Numbered from the stretch's first letter, positions 14,913-24,586 are shown. The stretch: 34,234 bases of DNA from Dyella sp. EPa41 (GCF_016586165.1 NZ_BCPR01000050.1:1-34234), one strand, 5' to 3'. Translations and numbers: made by a program. Notes: a model not told the origin generated them from the sequence alone.

Positions 14913-15323
14913 ATGACCACCCTTCTCACCCTGATCAGCGCCCTGCTCTGGTGGGTGCTCTACAGCAGCATCGGCGCATTGTTCTTCGCCATCATCACGT
15001 GGTCCGTGATGCGTTGGAGCGAACGCTGCCCGGTGGTGTTCAACCGTGCCTATCTCGCCTGCCTCGTGTGGAGCCTGATCAGCCTGCTGATCATCGGCGG
15101 CGTGGCGATGCACGAGGGCCATACCAAACCGCCGTATGCGCCGCTGCTCGTATCGCCACTGCTGCGTGGCGCCCTGTTGATCGACATGGTGATCGGCGTG
15201 GTCGTGTTGTGGCGGCTGATTCCGCGCATCGATGCGCACCGCGTCCGGCCGGCCAGCGCGTGCCTGGCGGTGGCGGTGATCATGGCCGTGGGCTTCGGTG
15301 TGGCCACCAGCCTCGCCGGTTGA
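14913..15323 (+). CDS. Unknown four-helix membrane protein
   Basis: 136 residues, almost entirely hydrophobic, with four predicted helices (roughly 5-30, 45-65, 80-105, 112-134) and short polar loops; MHEGHTKPPYAP forms the central loop. Codon use matches the neighbours. No family recognised. It lies between the DUF962 gene (219 nt away) and the Y-family polymerase (71 nt away) on the same strand. The gap 14694-14912 shows only a small CCGGC/GCCGG hairpin near 14867-14881. Confidence 0.65.
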   Translation: MTTLLTLISALLWWVLYSSIGALFFAIITWSVMRWSERCPVVFNRAYLACLVWSLISLLIIGGVAMHEGHTKPPYAPLLVSPLLRGALLIDMVIGVVVLWRLIPRIDAHRVRPASACLAVAVIMAVGFGVATSLAG

Positions 15324-15394
15324 ACCGCACGTCACGGTCTCCGAACGTGGGACAGGCGCAAGCTATCACCGTCGGCTAGCGGCCGAGACATCGC

Positions 15395-16768
15395 ATGACA
15401 CTGCGTAGCCTGTTCATCGACTTCAACAGCTATTTCGCCTCGGTGGAACAGCACGAGGAACCGTCGCTGCGCGGCCGCCCCGTCGGCGTGGTGCCGGTGG
15501 ACGCGGACACGACCTGCCTCATCGCGGCGAGCTACGAAGCCAAGGCGTTCGGTGTGGGCACCGGCACGCTGGCGCGCGAGGCGCGGCGGCTGTGCCCCGG
15601 TATCGAGATCCGGCTGGCGCGCCCCGAGCGCTACGTGTGGTGGCACAACACGCTGATCGAGGCGATCGACCACGCCATTCCCATTGCGCGCATCGGCTCG
15701 ATCGACGAGATGGCATGCGAGCTGGTGGGACGGCAACGTGACCGTGGCATTGCCGAACAGGTGGCGGCGCAGGTGAAGCGGGAGATCGCCCGCGTCGCAC
15801 CCGGCGGCGCCATCCGCTGCTCGATCGGCATCGCACCGAACGACTTCCTCGCCAAGACCGCATCGGACATGCGCAAGCCCGACGGCCTCACCGTGATCGA
15901 GCAGGCCGACCTGCCGCATGTGCTGCACGACCTCGCGTTGCGCGACCTCTGCGGCATCGGGCCGTCGATGGAGCAGCGCCTCGTCGCGAGCGGCATCACC
16001 ACCGTACGGCAACTCACGGAAGCGCCACGCCACCAGCTGCGCCATGCGTGGGGCAGCATCGAGGGCGAACGCATGTGGGATCTGCTGCGCGGCAAGTGGT
16101 TGCCGGTGGCGGAGACCACGCGCGGCTCACTCGGCCACTCGCATGTGCTGGGCCCCGAGTTGCGCCATCCGGCGGGTGCGCGCGCCGTGTTGACGAAGCT
16201 GCTGGTGAAGGCGGCCATGCGCCTGCGCAAGCTGGACATGCTGAGCGGTGCGATGGCCGTGCGCATTCGCTACGTAGGCCACGACGCGCGTTGGGAAGGC
16301 GACCTCAGTTTCGATCCCACCGACGACAGCCGTGAGCTGCTGCGCATGCTCACCCGCATGATCGACGGCCCCGGTCGCGGCGCGCGCGTGCTGCCCGGCC
16401 CCGCCCGCGCCACGCCGCTGTCGGTGAGCGTCACGCTGCACCGGCTGATCGAGCGCACGCAAAGCACCGGCTCGCTATTCGAGTCGCCGGCCACCACGCG
16501 CAAGGTCGACGCCGTGATCGATCGCATCAATGCGAAATTCGGCTACAACAAGGTGTACTTCGGCAGCATGCAGGCCGCGATCGAACACGACGCCGCGCCG
16601 ATGCGCATTCCCTTCAACCGCATTCCCGACAGCGCCAGCGAGAACGAGGCGCGCAAGGACGACGCGCAGCACCACGCACTGTGGCTGCAATCACTCAATC
16701 GGGCGAAGGTGCTTGCCGAGCATGCGCATCGGCAGGAGCGGGAAGAGAAGCCAAACACGCGTCGATGA
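15395..16768 (+). CDS. Non-canonical Y-family DNA polymerase
   Basis: 457 residues. Palm and finger motifs of Y-family (ImpB/MucB/SamB) polymerases are clear: FIDFNSYFASVEQ (metal ligand D9, likely steric gate F14), ASYEAKAFGVGTG in the fingers, and GSIDEM (D104, E105), which stands for the usual SVDE or SIDE. CSIGIAPNDFLAKTASDMRKPDGL and the helix-hairpin region LCGIGPSMEQRLVASGI follow, then a little-finger domain. The first motif reads DFN rather than the DMD of DinB, and the body is about 100 residues longer than E. coli DinB. It is therefore not orthodox dinB or umuC. Such genes are often mislabelled 'type VI secretion protein ImpB'. It likely performs translesion synthesis; no umuD, lexA or imuA is adjacent and no SOS box was recognised. 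Confidence 0.88.
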   Translation: MTLRSLFIDFNSYFASVEQHEEPSLRGRPVGVVPVDADTTCLIAASYEAKAFGVGTGTLAREARRLCPGIEIRLARPERYVWWHNTLIEAIDHAIPIARIGSIDEMACELVGRQRDRGIAEQVAAQVKREIARVAPGGAIRCSIGIAPNDFLAKTASDMRKPDGLTVIEQADLPHVLHDLALRDLCGIGPSMEQRLVASGITTVRQLTEAPRHQLRHAWGSIEGERMWDLLRGKWLPVAETTRGSLGHSHVLGPELRHPAGARAVLTKLLVKAAMRLRKLDMLSGAMAVRIRYVGHDARWEGDLSFDPTDDSRELLRMLTRMIDGPGRGARVLPGPARATPLSVSVTLHRLIERTQSTGSLFESPATTRKVDAVIDRINAKFGYNKVYFGSMQAAIEHDAAPMRIPFNRIPDSASENEARKDDAQHHALWLQSLNRAKVLAEHAHRQEREEKPNTRR

Positions 16769-16811
16769 GCGAGGCTTCGGGCCGACGCATCATCCGCTGG
16801 AACTTGTCGCG

Positions 16812-16845
16812 GCCGGCCCCTCTCCCGAACAGGAGAGGGGCCGGC
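16812..16845. terminator. Hairpin between convergent polymerase and prc genes
   Basis: GCCGGCCCCTCTCC (16812-16825), loop CGAACA, GGAGAGGGGCCGGC (16832-16845): a perfect 14-bp stem 43 nt after the polymerase stop and 3 nt beyond the prc stop. There is no T-run on either side, so it is a barrier or mRNA-end structure rather than a textbook terminator. Confidence 0.6.
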
Positions 16846-16848
16846 ATA

Positions 16849-19095
16849 TCAATGGGCCTCTGCCGCGTGCGCCTTTTCCGGCGCGGCCGCCGTCGCGGTC
16901 GCATTGGAGAAGCGACCGCCGTACGGCAGTACTTCCGCCGCGAGCTTGGTGTCGCCCTTGATCAGGCCCACCGCGTCGAACAGGATGTGCGCCGTCTCTT
17001 CCAGCTGCGGATCGGCCGCCTTCTTGGCATCCTTCTCCTGCTTCAGCTCGGACTTCAGGCTGCGCTCGTTGGCGTTGAGGCCGTCGTCCAGCACCGGATC
17101 ATCCGAACCATCCACGTCGCCATCGATGGTCTTGTGGCGCGAGCGGAACTCGGCCTGCAGCGCATCCTGTTCCTTGCGCTCGTTCTGGCGCTGCGCGAAG
17201 TTCAGCGAGATCGTCGTCTTGTCGCGCATCTTCTTGTACTGCGCCAGCTCGTCGAGCATCAGCTTCCACGACGGCGACGCCGCCGTGCGCGCTTCGTGCT
17301 TGGACTGCAGCTGGCCGAGGTAGGCCTTCAGGTCCGCCACCGGCTTGTAGTCGGCCGGTTGGATCTGCGTCCACGGCAGCGCGTTGTCGTAGGTCGACTC
17401 GCCGAAGTCCTTCTCGTCGCCGTTCTTCGGATACTGGATATCCGGCGTCACGCCCTTCAGCTGCGTGGAACCACCGTTGATGCGGAAGAATTCCTGGATC
17501 GTCATCTTCAGCTCGCCGTACTGCGGCTTCTCGCTGGTGTTGCGGGTGAAGCGGTCGAGGTCGACCAGATTCTGCACCGTGCCCTTGCCGAAGGTCGGCT
17601 GGCCGATGATCAGGCCGCGGCCGTAGTCCTGGATCGCGGCGGCGAAGATTTCCGACGCCGACGCGGACCCGCGGTTCACCAGCACGGCCATCGGACCGCT
17701 CCAGGCCATGCCCGGATCGTCATCGCCCTGCACCTGCACTTCGCCGCGCGCATCGCGCACCTGCACCACCGGGCCCTGGTCGATGAACAATCCAGTGAGC
17801 TCGTTGGCTTCGGCCAGCGAGCCGCCGCCGTTGTTGCGCAGATCCATCACCACGCCTTCCACGCCTTCGGTCTTCAGCTCGCCGAGCAGCTTGGCGACGT
17901 CGCGCGTGGCGCTCTTGAAGTTCTTGTCGCCTTCGCGGCGCGCGCCGAAATCGGAATAGAAGCTCGGCAGGTCGATCACGCCGATCTTGCGGGTGACGCC
18001 GGCGTCCTTGATCTCGATGACCTTCTTCTTGGCGGCCTGCTCCTCGATGCTCACCTTCTGGCGCACCAGGGTGACGAGCTCGTGCTTGCCGTCCACGCCC
18101 GCGTCGGCCGGCAGGATTTCCAGGCGCACCGTCGTGTTCTTCTTGCCGCGGATGTGCTTGACCACGTCGTCGAGGCGCCAGCCGATCACATCGACCATCG
18201 GGCCGTTCTGGCCTTCGCCGATCGCCACGATGCGGTCGCCCACGTGCACCTTGCCCGACTTCGCCGCCGGGCCGGCCGGCACGATCTCGCGGATGGCGGT
18301 GTATTCGTCGCGCGCCTGCAGCACGGCGCCGATGCCTTCCAGCGACAGCTTCATCGAGATGTCGAAGTTTTCCGCCGCGCGGGGGCCGAGGTAGTCGGTG
18401 TGCGGGTCGGTGGATTCGGCATAGGCGTTCATGAAGGACTGGAACGCGTCCTCGCCGTCGAGCTGCTTCACGCGGTCGACGTAGCCGGCGTAGCGCTTGT
18501 CCAGCGTCTTGCGGATTTCATCGTCGCTCTTGCCGGCGAGCTTCAGGCGCAGCCAGTCGTTCATGGTGCGCTCGCGCCACAGCGTGTCGAGCTCGGCCTG
18601 GTCCTTGGGCCACTCGGCCTTCTTGCGATCGAAGTTGTAGCTTTCGTTCGTGTTGAAGTCGAAGCCCTGCTTCAGCAGGCCACGCGCGAAGTTCATGCGG
18701 TCGATGGCGCGCGTGATGTACAGGTTGAACATCGAGAACGGACCGGAGAGGTCCTGGTTCCAGATGGCATCGTCGAACTGCGTCTTCAGCGGCGCGAACT
18801 TGGCCATGTCGGCCTGCGTGAAGAAGACCTTTTCGCTGTCGAGGCTGTCGACGTACGCCTTGAAGATCTTCTGCGACATCGCGTCGTCGAGCGGCTTGGC
18901 GTCGTAGTGGAAACGGGTCAGGAAGCGCGCGGAAAGCTGCGCCGCCTGCGCCTGGTTGACGGTGGCCGTGAGCGGCAGCGTGGAGTACTTGCGCGGCGCG
19001 TTGTCGCCGGTGAGATCGGCGGCGGACTGCGCGTGGACACCGACACCGGTGACGGCAAGGGCGAGCAACAGGGCTAGCGAGGGGCGCAGTTTCAT
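16849..19095 (-). CDS. prc: Carboxy-terminal processing (tail-specific) protease
   Basis: A periplasmic S41 protease of 748 residues, slightly longer than E. coli Prc. Order: signal peptide (LALLLALAVTGVGVHA), N-terminal helical TSP domain, PDZ domain (about 240-335), catalytic domain with the Ser-Lys dyad (S479 in NRGSASASEIFAAAIQDYGR, K504 in PTFGKGTVQ), and a long charged helical C-terminal domain. In E. coli and Pseudomonas, Prc trims FtsI and degrades peptidoglycan hydrolases, so its place at the end of a wall-synthesis gene block fits. It follows lipA after 18 nt and may share its transcript. The C-terminus ends in an Ala/His-rich tail. Confidence 0.95.
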   Translation of the reverse strand: MKLRPSLALLLALAVTGVGVHAQSAADLTGDNAPRKYSTLPLTATVNQAQAAQLSARFLTRFHYDAKPLDDAMSQKIFKAYVDSLDSEKVFFTQADMAKFAPLKTQFDDAIWNQDLSGPFSMFNLYITRAIDRMNFARGLLKQGFDFNTNESYNFDRKKAEWPKDQAELDTLWRERTMNDWLRLKLAGKSDDEIRKTLDKRYAGYVDRVKQLDGEDAFQSFMNAYAESTDPHTDYLGPRAAENFDISMKLSLEGIGAVLQARDEYTAIREIVPAGPAAKSGKVHVGDRIVAIGEGQNGPMVDVIGWRLDDVVKHIRGKKNTTVRLEILPADAGVDGKHELVTLVRQKVSIEEQAAKKKVIEIKDAGVTRKIGVIDLPSFYSDFGARREGDKNFKSATRDVAKLLGELKTEGVEGVVMDLRNNGGGSLAEANELTGLFIDQGPVVQVRDARGEVQVQGDDDPGMAWSGPMAVLVNRGSASASEIFAAAIQDYGRGLIIGQPTFGKGTVQNLVDLDRFTRNTSEKPQYGELKMTIQEFFRINGGSTQLKGVTPDIQYPKNGDEKDFGESTYDNALPWTQIQPADYKPVADLKAYLGQLQSKHEARTAASPSWKLMLDELAQYKKMRDKTTISLNFAQRQNERKEQDALQAEFRSRHKTIDGDVDGSDDPVLDDGLNANERSLKSELKQEKDAKKAADPQLEETAHILFDAVGLIKGDTKLAAEVLPYGGRFSNATATAAAPEKAHAAEAH

Positions 19096-19113
19096 AGGTT
19101 CTCTGTGAGCTCT

Positions 19114-20109
19114 TTATGCGTGCTCGGTGACGCCGGCGGCGTGTGCCTGCAGGTCGGCGTGGTAGGACGATCGCACCAGCGGACCGGAGGCGACGTGATG
19201 GAAACCCATCGCTTCGCCGGCCACGCGCAGCGCCTCGAACTCGTCCGGCGTCCAGTAGCGCACCACCGGATGGTGGTGCGGCGTGGGCTGGAGGTACTGG
19301 CCGATGGTGATCATTTCCACATCGTGCGCGCGCAGGTCGCGCATGGTCTCCAGCACCTGCTCCATCGTCTCGCCCAGGCCCAGCATGATGCCGGACTTGG
19401 TCGGCACCTCCGGATGCTGCGCCTTGAAGCGCTTGAGCAGGTCCAGCGACCACTGGTAGTCCGCGCCCGGGCGCACTTCGCGATACAGGTGCGGCACGGT
19501 TTCGAGGTTGTGGTTGAACACGTCCGGCGGGAATTCCTTGAGCACTTCCAGCGCGCGCTCCATGCGGCCCTTGCCGCGGAAGTCCGGCGTGAGGATCTCG
19601 ATCTTGATGTTCGGGCTGGCGTGGCGCGTCGCGCGGATGCACGCGGCGAAGTGCTCGGCACCGCCGTCGCGCAGGTCGTCGCGGTCCACCGAGGTGATCA
19701 CCACGTACTTCAGGCGCATGTCGCGGATGGTCTCGGCCAGGCGCGCCGGCTCCAGCGGATCGGGCGCGGCCGGGCGGCCATGCGCCACGTCGCAGAACGA
19801 ACACCGGCGCGTGCAGACCTCGCCGAGGATCATGAAGGTCGCGGTGCCGTGGCTGAAGCACTCATGGATGTTCGGGCAGGAGGCTTCCTCGCACACCGTC
19901 ACCAGCGAGTTTTCGCGCAGGCGCGCCTTGAGCTGCTGCACGGCGTTGCCCTGCGGCAGGCGCACGCGGATCCAGCTGGGCTTGCGCAGCGTCGGCACCG
20001 CGGTATCAAAGCCCGCGCGATTGAGCGCGATCTTGTCGTTGCCGAGTTGCTTCTCGGGTGTGCCGACCACGCTGATCGGGATGGCCTTGGAGGTAGACAT
20101 GTCGCTCAT
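19114..20109 (-). CDS. lipA: Lipoyl synthase
   Basis: A radical SAM enzyme that inserts two sulfurs into octanoyl groups on lipoyl-dependent proteins. The 331-residue chain has both cluster motifs: the auxiliary [12 protein letters not shown] (C73, C78, C84) and the radical [11 protein letters not shown] (C99, C103, C106). The C-terminal [12 protein letters not shown] contains the RSSY serine that ligates the auxiliary cluster. [17 protein letters not shown] and [12 protein letters not shown] are also standard. ATG 20109 is used; ATG 20100 is possible. It starts 10 nt after lipB, which supplies its substrate. Confidence 0.98.
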   Translation of the reverse strand: MSDMSTSKAIPISVVGTPEKQLGNDKIALNRAGFDTAVPTLRKPSWIRVRLPQGNAVQQLKARLRENSLVTVCEEASCPNIHECFSHGTATFMILGEVCTRRCSFCDVAHGRPAAPDPLEPARLAETIRDMRLKYVVITSVDRDDLRDGGAEHFAACIRATRHASPNIKIEILTPDFRGKGRMERALEVLKEFPPDVFNHNLETVPHLYREVRPGADYQWSLDLLKRFKAQHPEVPTKSGIMLGLGETMEQVLETMRDLRAHDVEMITIGQYLQPTPHHHPVVRYWTPDEFEALRVAGEAMGFHHVASGPLVRSSYHADLQAHAAGVTEHA

Positions 20110-20119
20110 GTAGGCAGAC

Positions 20120-20788
20120 TCAGACCGCTACGCGAGCGGGTAGTTCAGGGAGGATGGGGGCGGCCGGTTCAGCGTCGAACCCGAACTGGCGGCAGAACTC
20201 CTCCACCAGGGCGTCCTCGACGTCCGACAGGCGCGACGGACCGCCCAAGTCTAGCACCTGCGTGACCGCCAAACCCTTGTAGCCACAAGGATTGATGCGG
20301 TGATACGGCTCCAGGTCCATGTTCACGTTGAAGGCCAGGCCGTGGAAGCTGCAGCCTCGGCGCACGCGCAGGCCCAGGGCGGCCACCTTGGCGCCGGCCA
20401 CGTAGACGCCGGGCGCGCCCTCGAGGCGCTCGCCGCCGATGTTCCAGTGCGCCAGCGTATCGATGATGGACTGCTCGATCTTGTTCACCAGGTCGCGTAC
20501 CCCCACGCCGGCGCGGCGCAGGTCGATCAGCGGATAGCCCACGATCTGGCCCGGGCCGTGATACGTCACCTGGCCGCCGCGATCGACCTGGACCACCGGG
20601 ATATCGCCGGGCGCGAGCACGTGCTCGGCCTTGCCGGCCTGCCCCTGCGTGAACACGGGATCGTGCTCCAGCAACCACAGTTCGTCCGGCGTGTCGGGGC
20701 CGCGGTTGTTGGTGAATTGGCTCATCGCCTCCCAGGTCGCCGCGTAGGGCTGGCGACCGAGACGACGGACTTTGAGCGGCAAGGACAT
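20120..20788 (-). CDS. lipB: Octanoyl-ACP:protein N-octanoyltransferase
   Basis: Moves octanoate from ACP to lipoyl domains, the step before LipA. From ATG 20788 the protein is 222 residues. Family motifs are [25 protein letters not shown] with catalytic Lys (K134), [15 protein letters not shown], and [13 protein letters not shown] with the acyl-accepting Cys (C168). A longer open extension to 20890 is rejected because it is Pro/Arg-rich and unlike the family. The 115-nt gap to the DUF493 gene shows only inverted GC-rich text (CAGGCC/GGCC) and could hold a promoter. Confidence 0.97.
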   Translation of the reverse strand: MSLPLKVRRLGRQPYAATWEAMSQFTNNRGPDTPDELWLLEHDPVFTQGQAGKAEHVLAPGDIPVVQVDRGGQVTYHGPGQIVGYPLIDLRRAGVGVRDLVNKIEQSIIDTLAHWNIGGERLEGAPGVYVAGAKVAALGLRVRRGCSFHGLAFNVNMDLEPYHRINPCGYKGLAVTQVLDLGGPSRLSDVEDALVEEFCRQFGFDAEPAAPILPELPARVAV

Positions 20789-20903
20789 GGGGAATGACCT
20801 GGGGACGGAGCTAGGTATCTGCGGCCGTGGGAGGGCCCTTGCAAGGGACCCAGGCCATCCACGGCGTGGCGGGCACGGCCGGCCCGCCACGTCTCCGGGC
20901 GAC

Positions 20904-21194
20904 TCAGAGCGTGTAACGGATGTCCGGATCGGCCCGCAGGGCGGTATGCGCCAGGTCGTACTGCTCGCGCGTGTCGCAGCGGAAGCTCACGGTCACCGAG
21001 AGGAAGTTGCCTTCGCGCGAATGGCGGTGCTTCACCGTTTCATGCAGCACGTGCAGGCCGATGCCCTCCAGGATCTGCGGGACGCGGGTCTTCAGGTCCG
21101 CGCTGGCGTTGCCCATCGCGGTGATCTCGAACTCGCCCGGAAACTGGAAACCCTGGCCCTCCTGTTGGGCCTGGATGGTGTCGATATCGCGCAT
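20904..21194 (-). CDS. ybeD: DUF493/YbeD (UPF0250) family protein
   Basis: 96 residues, the usual size. The [19 protein letters not shown] opening, [18 protein letters not shown] core and DPDIRYTL end match the YbeD family, which has an ACT-like ferredoxin fold. Its function is not settled, although it has been proposed to act with LipB. ATG 21194 has GGAGG 7 nt upstream. Position between dacC and lipB is the same as in E. coli and Pseudomonas, which makes the assignment firm. Confidence 0.93.
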   Translation of the reverse strand: MRDIDTIQAQQEGQGFQFPGEFEITAMGNASADLKTRVPQILEGIGLHVLHETVKHRHSREGNFLSVTVSFRCDTREQYDLAHTALRADPDIRYTL

Positions 21195-21207
21195 CACGCT
21201 TCCTCCA

Positions 21208-22437
21208 TCACTTCTCGTCGGGCTTCTTGTCGCTGTGGAACCACAGCATGATGCTGTCCCACAGGCGGGCGAAGAAGCCACCCTGCGGCGCATCGGCCAG
21301 GGCGATCAGCGGCACGTTCTGCACCGGCTGGCCGTCCAGCGTGACTCGCAGCGTACCCACCTGCTGGCCCTTGGTGAACGGGGCGATCAGCGTGGCCGGG
21401 ATGTCCATGGTCGCCTTGAGCTTGTCGTAGTCGCCGCGCTTGACGGTCACCAGCACGTTGTCGGCCACGCCCAGCGGCAGCTGGTTGGCCTGGCCCTTCC
21501 ACAGCTTCGGCGTGGCCAGCGGCTTGTTGCCGTCATACAGCTTGTGCGTCTCGTAGAAGCGGAAACCGTAGTTCATCAGCGCCAGCGCGGCGTCGGCACG
21601 GGCCTTCTCGTTGGAAGCGCCCATCACGATGGCGATCATGCGCGAATCGCCCTGCTTGGCGGAGGCGGCCAGGCAGAAACCGGCCGCGGCCGTATGGCCC
21701 GTCTTGATGCCGTCCACCGTGTTGTCGCGCCACAGCAGCAGGTTGCGGTTGTGCTGCTTGATGCCGTTCCACTCGAAGTCCTTGACCGCCGAGATAGCGT
21801 AGTCCTCGGGAAAATCATGGATCAGCGCGCGCGAAAGAAGCGCGATGTCCCGCGCGGTCGAATAGTGGTTGGCGATCGGGTAGCCCGAGGCGTTCTGGAA
21901 ATTGGTGTTGGTCATGCCCAGCTGCTTGGCGTAGGCATTCATCAGGTTGGCGAACGCGGCCTCGGAACCGGCGGTGTGCTCGGCCAGCGCGATGGCGGCG
22001 TCGTTGCCCGACTGGATGATCATGCCGTACAGCAGGTCCTTCAGCGGCACCTGGCTGTTGAGCTTGAGGAAGCTGGTGGAACCGTCGGTGCCCGCGCCGC
22101 CGCTGCGCCACGCGTTCTCGCTGATGGTGACCGGATCGGTCATGTGGATCTTGCCGTTGGCGATCTCTGCGGAGACCACGTAGTCGGTCATCACCTTGGT
22201 GATCGAGGCCGGCTCCACGCGCGTATCCGGCTCTTTCGACGCCAGGATCTGGCCGGTGGCGTAATCCATCAGCACCCAGCTCTTGCCGTCCACGTCCGGC
22301 GGCGGCGGCACCGGTGCCTCCGGCATCGCCGGACGCGGCACCGGCACGGGCTTGGGCGGCGTCTGCTGGGCGACGGCGGTGCCGACGACCAGGACGGCGA
22401 CGGCGAGCGAAGACAGGGTACGGCGGATCAGGTTCAT
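21208..22437 (-). CDS. dacC: D-alanyl-D-alanine carboxypeptidase (PBP5/6 family)
   Basis: Removes the terminal D-Ala from pentapeptides in the periplasm, limiting cross-linking. 409 residues from ATG 22437. A signal peptide is followed by an unusual proline-rich segment (residues 26-48, PPKPVPVPRPAMPEAPVPPPP). The S11 peptidase domain has SITK (S78, K81), SGN (S143) and KTG (K245). A PBP5_C beta-domain follows, then a C-terminal amphipathic helix (ARLWDSIMLWFHSDKK) for membrane association. It lies 13 nt before the DUF493 gene. dacA is the other common name for this family. Confidence 0.95.
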   Translation of the reverse strand: MNLIRRTLSSLAVAVLVVGTAVAQQTPPKPVPVPRPAMPEAPVPPPPDVDGKSWVLMDYATGQILASKEPDTRVEPASITKVMTDYVVSAEIANGKIHMTDPVTISENAWRSGGAGTDGSTSFLKLNSQVPLKDLLYGMIIQSGNDAAIALAEHTAGSEAAFANLMNAYAKQLGMTNTNFQNASGYPIANHYSTARDIALLSRALIHDFPEDYAISAVKDFEWNGIKQHNRNLLLWRDNTVDGIKTGHTAAAGFCLAASAKQGDSRMIAIVMGASNEKARADAALALMNYGFRFYETHKLYDGNKPLATPKLWKGQANQLPLGVADNVLVTVKRGDYDKLKATMDIPATLIAPFTKGQQVGTLRVTLDGQPVQNVPLIALADAPQGGFFARLWDSIMLWFHSDKKPDEK

Positions 22438-22495
22438 CGTTCGGTTCAATCCAATGCTAAGTGGCGGCGCACGGAGCGCCGCGGAAAACAATGCG

Positions 22496-23425
22496 TCAGT
22501 CTACCGCGACCTGCGGCCTGGGCAGCCCCATGTGTTCGATGCGCGAGGTGACATCGTCGGCCTGGTCCACGCTGGCGAGCGGCCCCACACGCACGCGCCG
22601 GATACTGCGGCCGTTGATTTGGGCATCCACCACCTGTACCGGCGCAAAATTGGCCGTGCGCAACTGCTGCGCCACGCGCTCCGCATTGCTCGCGTCGGAG
22701 AATGCGCCCACCTGGAGGAAAATCCCGGGCCCGGCGCTGGCAGGTTTGGGCGGCGGCGGTGGAGGCGGCAGGGCTTGGGCGGTCAGCGGTTGCGAAGGAT
22801 CGATCGCACGTACCTCCACCAGCCCCGTGCCCTTGGGCCACACGCCGATCTTCACGGCGGCGGCGTAGGACAGGTCGATCAGGCGGTTCTCGTGGAACGG
22901 CCCGCGATCATTGATGCGCACGATCACGCTCTTGCCGTTCTCCAGGTTGGTCACCCGCGCGTAGCTCGGCAGCGGCAGCGTCTTGTGCGCGGCGGTGAAC
23001 TGGTACATGTCGTAGTCCTCGAGGCTCGAGGTCTTGTACCCGTGGAACTTGTTGCCATAGAACGAGGCGATGCCGCGCTCGACATAGCCGTTGGGGCTGG
23101 CCAGCACATTGTAGGTCTGGCCCAGCACGGAGTACGGCGACTTGTTGCCGTACAGCGCGCGCGGCTCCACCTTCGGCACCGGCTCGGGGATCTTGGCGAC
23201 GACTTCCGGCGCCAGCGCATCGGGCACGCTGTCCGCGCTGTCGCGGTAACGGCTGCCCTGCGGGCGGCTGGTGTCGTCGTAGAAGCCGCCTCGCGACGAC
23301 CCGGAGGCCGTGCTGCCGCCACGGGGAGAGGACGCACCATGTCCCGCGGGGGGACGGGTCTTGCCGCCACTGCATCCAGCCAGCAGCGCGACCAGGAGAA
23401 GCGGCAGCGCCCGCTGCCATTTCAT
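22496..23425 (-). CDS. rlpA: RlpA lipoprotein, septal lytic transglycosylase
   Basis: In Pseudomonas RlpA cuts glycan strands lacking stem peptides at the septum. 309 residues: lipobox LLAGC (C18), a Gly/Ser/Pro-rich linker, the double-psi beta-barrel domain (about 112-205) with GIASFYGNKFHG, TSSLEDYDMY (probable catalytic Glu), TAAHKTLPLPS and NDRGPF (conserved Asp), then a polyproline stretch (ALPPPPPPPKP). A C-terminal SPOR domain follows (IFLQVGAFSDASNAERVA...RRVRVGPL) that binds denuded septal glycans. Its start overlaps the mltB stop by four bases (ATGA). Confidence 0.95.
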   Translation of the reverse strand: MKWQRALPLLLVALLAGCSGGKTRPPAGHGASSPRGGSTASGSSRGGFYDDTSRPQGSRYRDSADSVPDALAPEVVAKIPEPVPKVEPRALYGNKSPYSVLGQTYNVLASPNGYVERGIASFYGNKFHGYKTSSLEDYDMYQFTAAHKTLPLPSYARVTNLENGKSVIVRINDRGPFHENRLIDLSYAAAVKIGVWPKGTGLVEVRAIDPSQPLTAQALPPPPPPPKPASAGPGIFLQVGAFSDASNAERVAQQLRTANFAPVQVVDAQINGRSIRRVRVGPLASVDQADDVTSRIEHMGLPRPQVAVD

Positions 23426-24447
23426 CGCATGGCTTCCGTCACGCCGGCTCCCTCGGCAATCGCCTGCGCGAGCTGGTGCACGGCCAGCGCGTACAGGGGA
23501 CTGCGGTTGTAGGTGGTGATCACGTAGAAATTCTGGAAGGTGAACCAGTATTCCTTGCCGTTTTCACCGTCCAGCGACTGCAGGCTGGTCGGCTCGCCCG
23601 GACTGAATGCCTGCAACGGCGCATAGCCCCAGGCTTCCAGTTGCTCCAGCGGCCATTGCGGCTTGGAATCCTTCACCGAGATCGCCCTGGGCGCGCCATC
23701 GGGCTGCGCCCGCGCCGCCACCAGCCCGCCCTGCTGCCAGCCGTGCTTCGCAAAATAATTCGCGACGCTGGCGAAGATATCAGGCAGCGAATTCTTCAGG
23801 TCGATGCGACCGTCGCCATCGGCGTCCACGCCGAAGTCGCGGATGCTGGACGGCATGAACTGGCCCCAGCCCTGCGCGCCGGCATACGAGCCGGTGAGCG
23901 TGTCGACCGGGCCGGCGAGATGGTTCTCGGGCAGCTCCAGCAAGGTCTTGAGCTGGTCGCGGAAGAAGGTGGCGCGCGGCGGGTAATACAGGCCCAGCGT
24001 CACCAGCGCATCGAGCACCTTGTACTTGCCGGTGATGCGGCCGTACGACGTTTCGACACCGACGATCGCCACGATGTATTCCGGCGCGACGCCGTATTGC
24101 TTGCCGATGCTTTCGAGCAGCGCGCGATGCTCGCGGTAGAACGCGATGCCGTCGTTGATGCGTTGCGGCGTGATGAAGATCGGCCGGTAGTCCTTCCAGG
24201 GCTTGGCCTCGGCGGGGCGGCTGATCGCATCGAGGATTCCCTGCTGCTTCTTCGCGCCATCCAGCAGCGCATTGAGCGCCTGCGGATCCTTGCCGGTGTC
24301 TTTCGCCACTTCACCGACCAGCTGGTCCTGTCCGGGGTGGGTTTCCGCGAGGACCGGCATGCATGCCGAGGCGATGAGGAGGCCCAGCGTGGCGACAAGG
24401 CGGCGTGTCGGTAGCGACGCGGCGATCAAAGGCATGAATGACTTCAC
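23422..24447 (-). CDS. mltB: Membrane-bound or periplasmic lytic transglycosylase B
   Basis: An MltB/SltB family enzyme that cleaves MurNAc-GlcNAc bonds with 1,6-anhydro product. 341 residues with an N-terminal signal (LVATLGLLIASACMPVLAE). The Cys does not sit in a canonical lipobox, so a soluble periplasmic form is more likely. The catalytic glutamate is E132 in IVGVETSYGRITGKY; AGAQGWGQFMPSSIRDFGVDADGDGRIDL carries the family's EF-hand-like calcium loop. The order mltB-rlpA next to rodA-mrdA matches Pseudomonas sltB1-rlpA. A 139-nt gap separates it from rodA and may hold its own promoter. Confidence 0.95.
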   Translation of the reverse strand: MKSFMPLIAASLPTRRLVATLGLLIASACMPVLAETHPGQDQLVGEVAKDTGKDPQALNALLDGAKKQQGILDAISRPAEAKPWKDYRPIFITPQRINDGIAFYREHRALLESIGKQYGVAPEYIVAIVGVETSYGRITGKYKVLDALVTLGLYYPPRATFFRDQLKTLLELPENHLAGPVDTLTGSYAGAQGWGQFMPSSIRDFGVDADGDGRIDLKNSLPDIFASVANYFAKHGWQQGGLVAARAQPDGAPRAISVKDSKPQWPLEQLEAWGYAPLQAFSPGEPTSLQSLDGENGKEYWFTFQNFYVITTYNRSPLYALAVHQLAQAIAEGAGVTEAMR

Positions 24448-24586
24448 TGTCGAACGGCTTCGATGCGAAGCCTAGCATGCAAAGCGGGGAAAAACCGGGG
24501 GTTTGCGATGTGCCGGGCGGCATGGCGGGCACCGCCCAACTGCCCTGCGAGTGCCCCGGTGCGCGCCCACCGACCCCCCACGGGCC

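Noticed and set aside
16681-19077. 798-codon open frame on the plus strand opposite prc
   Set aside because: It is the antisense shadow of a clear prc gene in GC-rich DNA; its product is low-complexity His/Arg/Leu/Val-rich text with no domain.
20789-20890. 34-residue N-terminal extension of LipB
   Set aside because: Pro/Arg-rich and absent from the family; [11 protein letters not shown] at 20788 is the natural start.
20920-22551. 543-codon plus-strand frame opposite dacC and ybeD
   Set aside because: Crosses two real genes and their gap; composition typical of an antisense frame.
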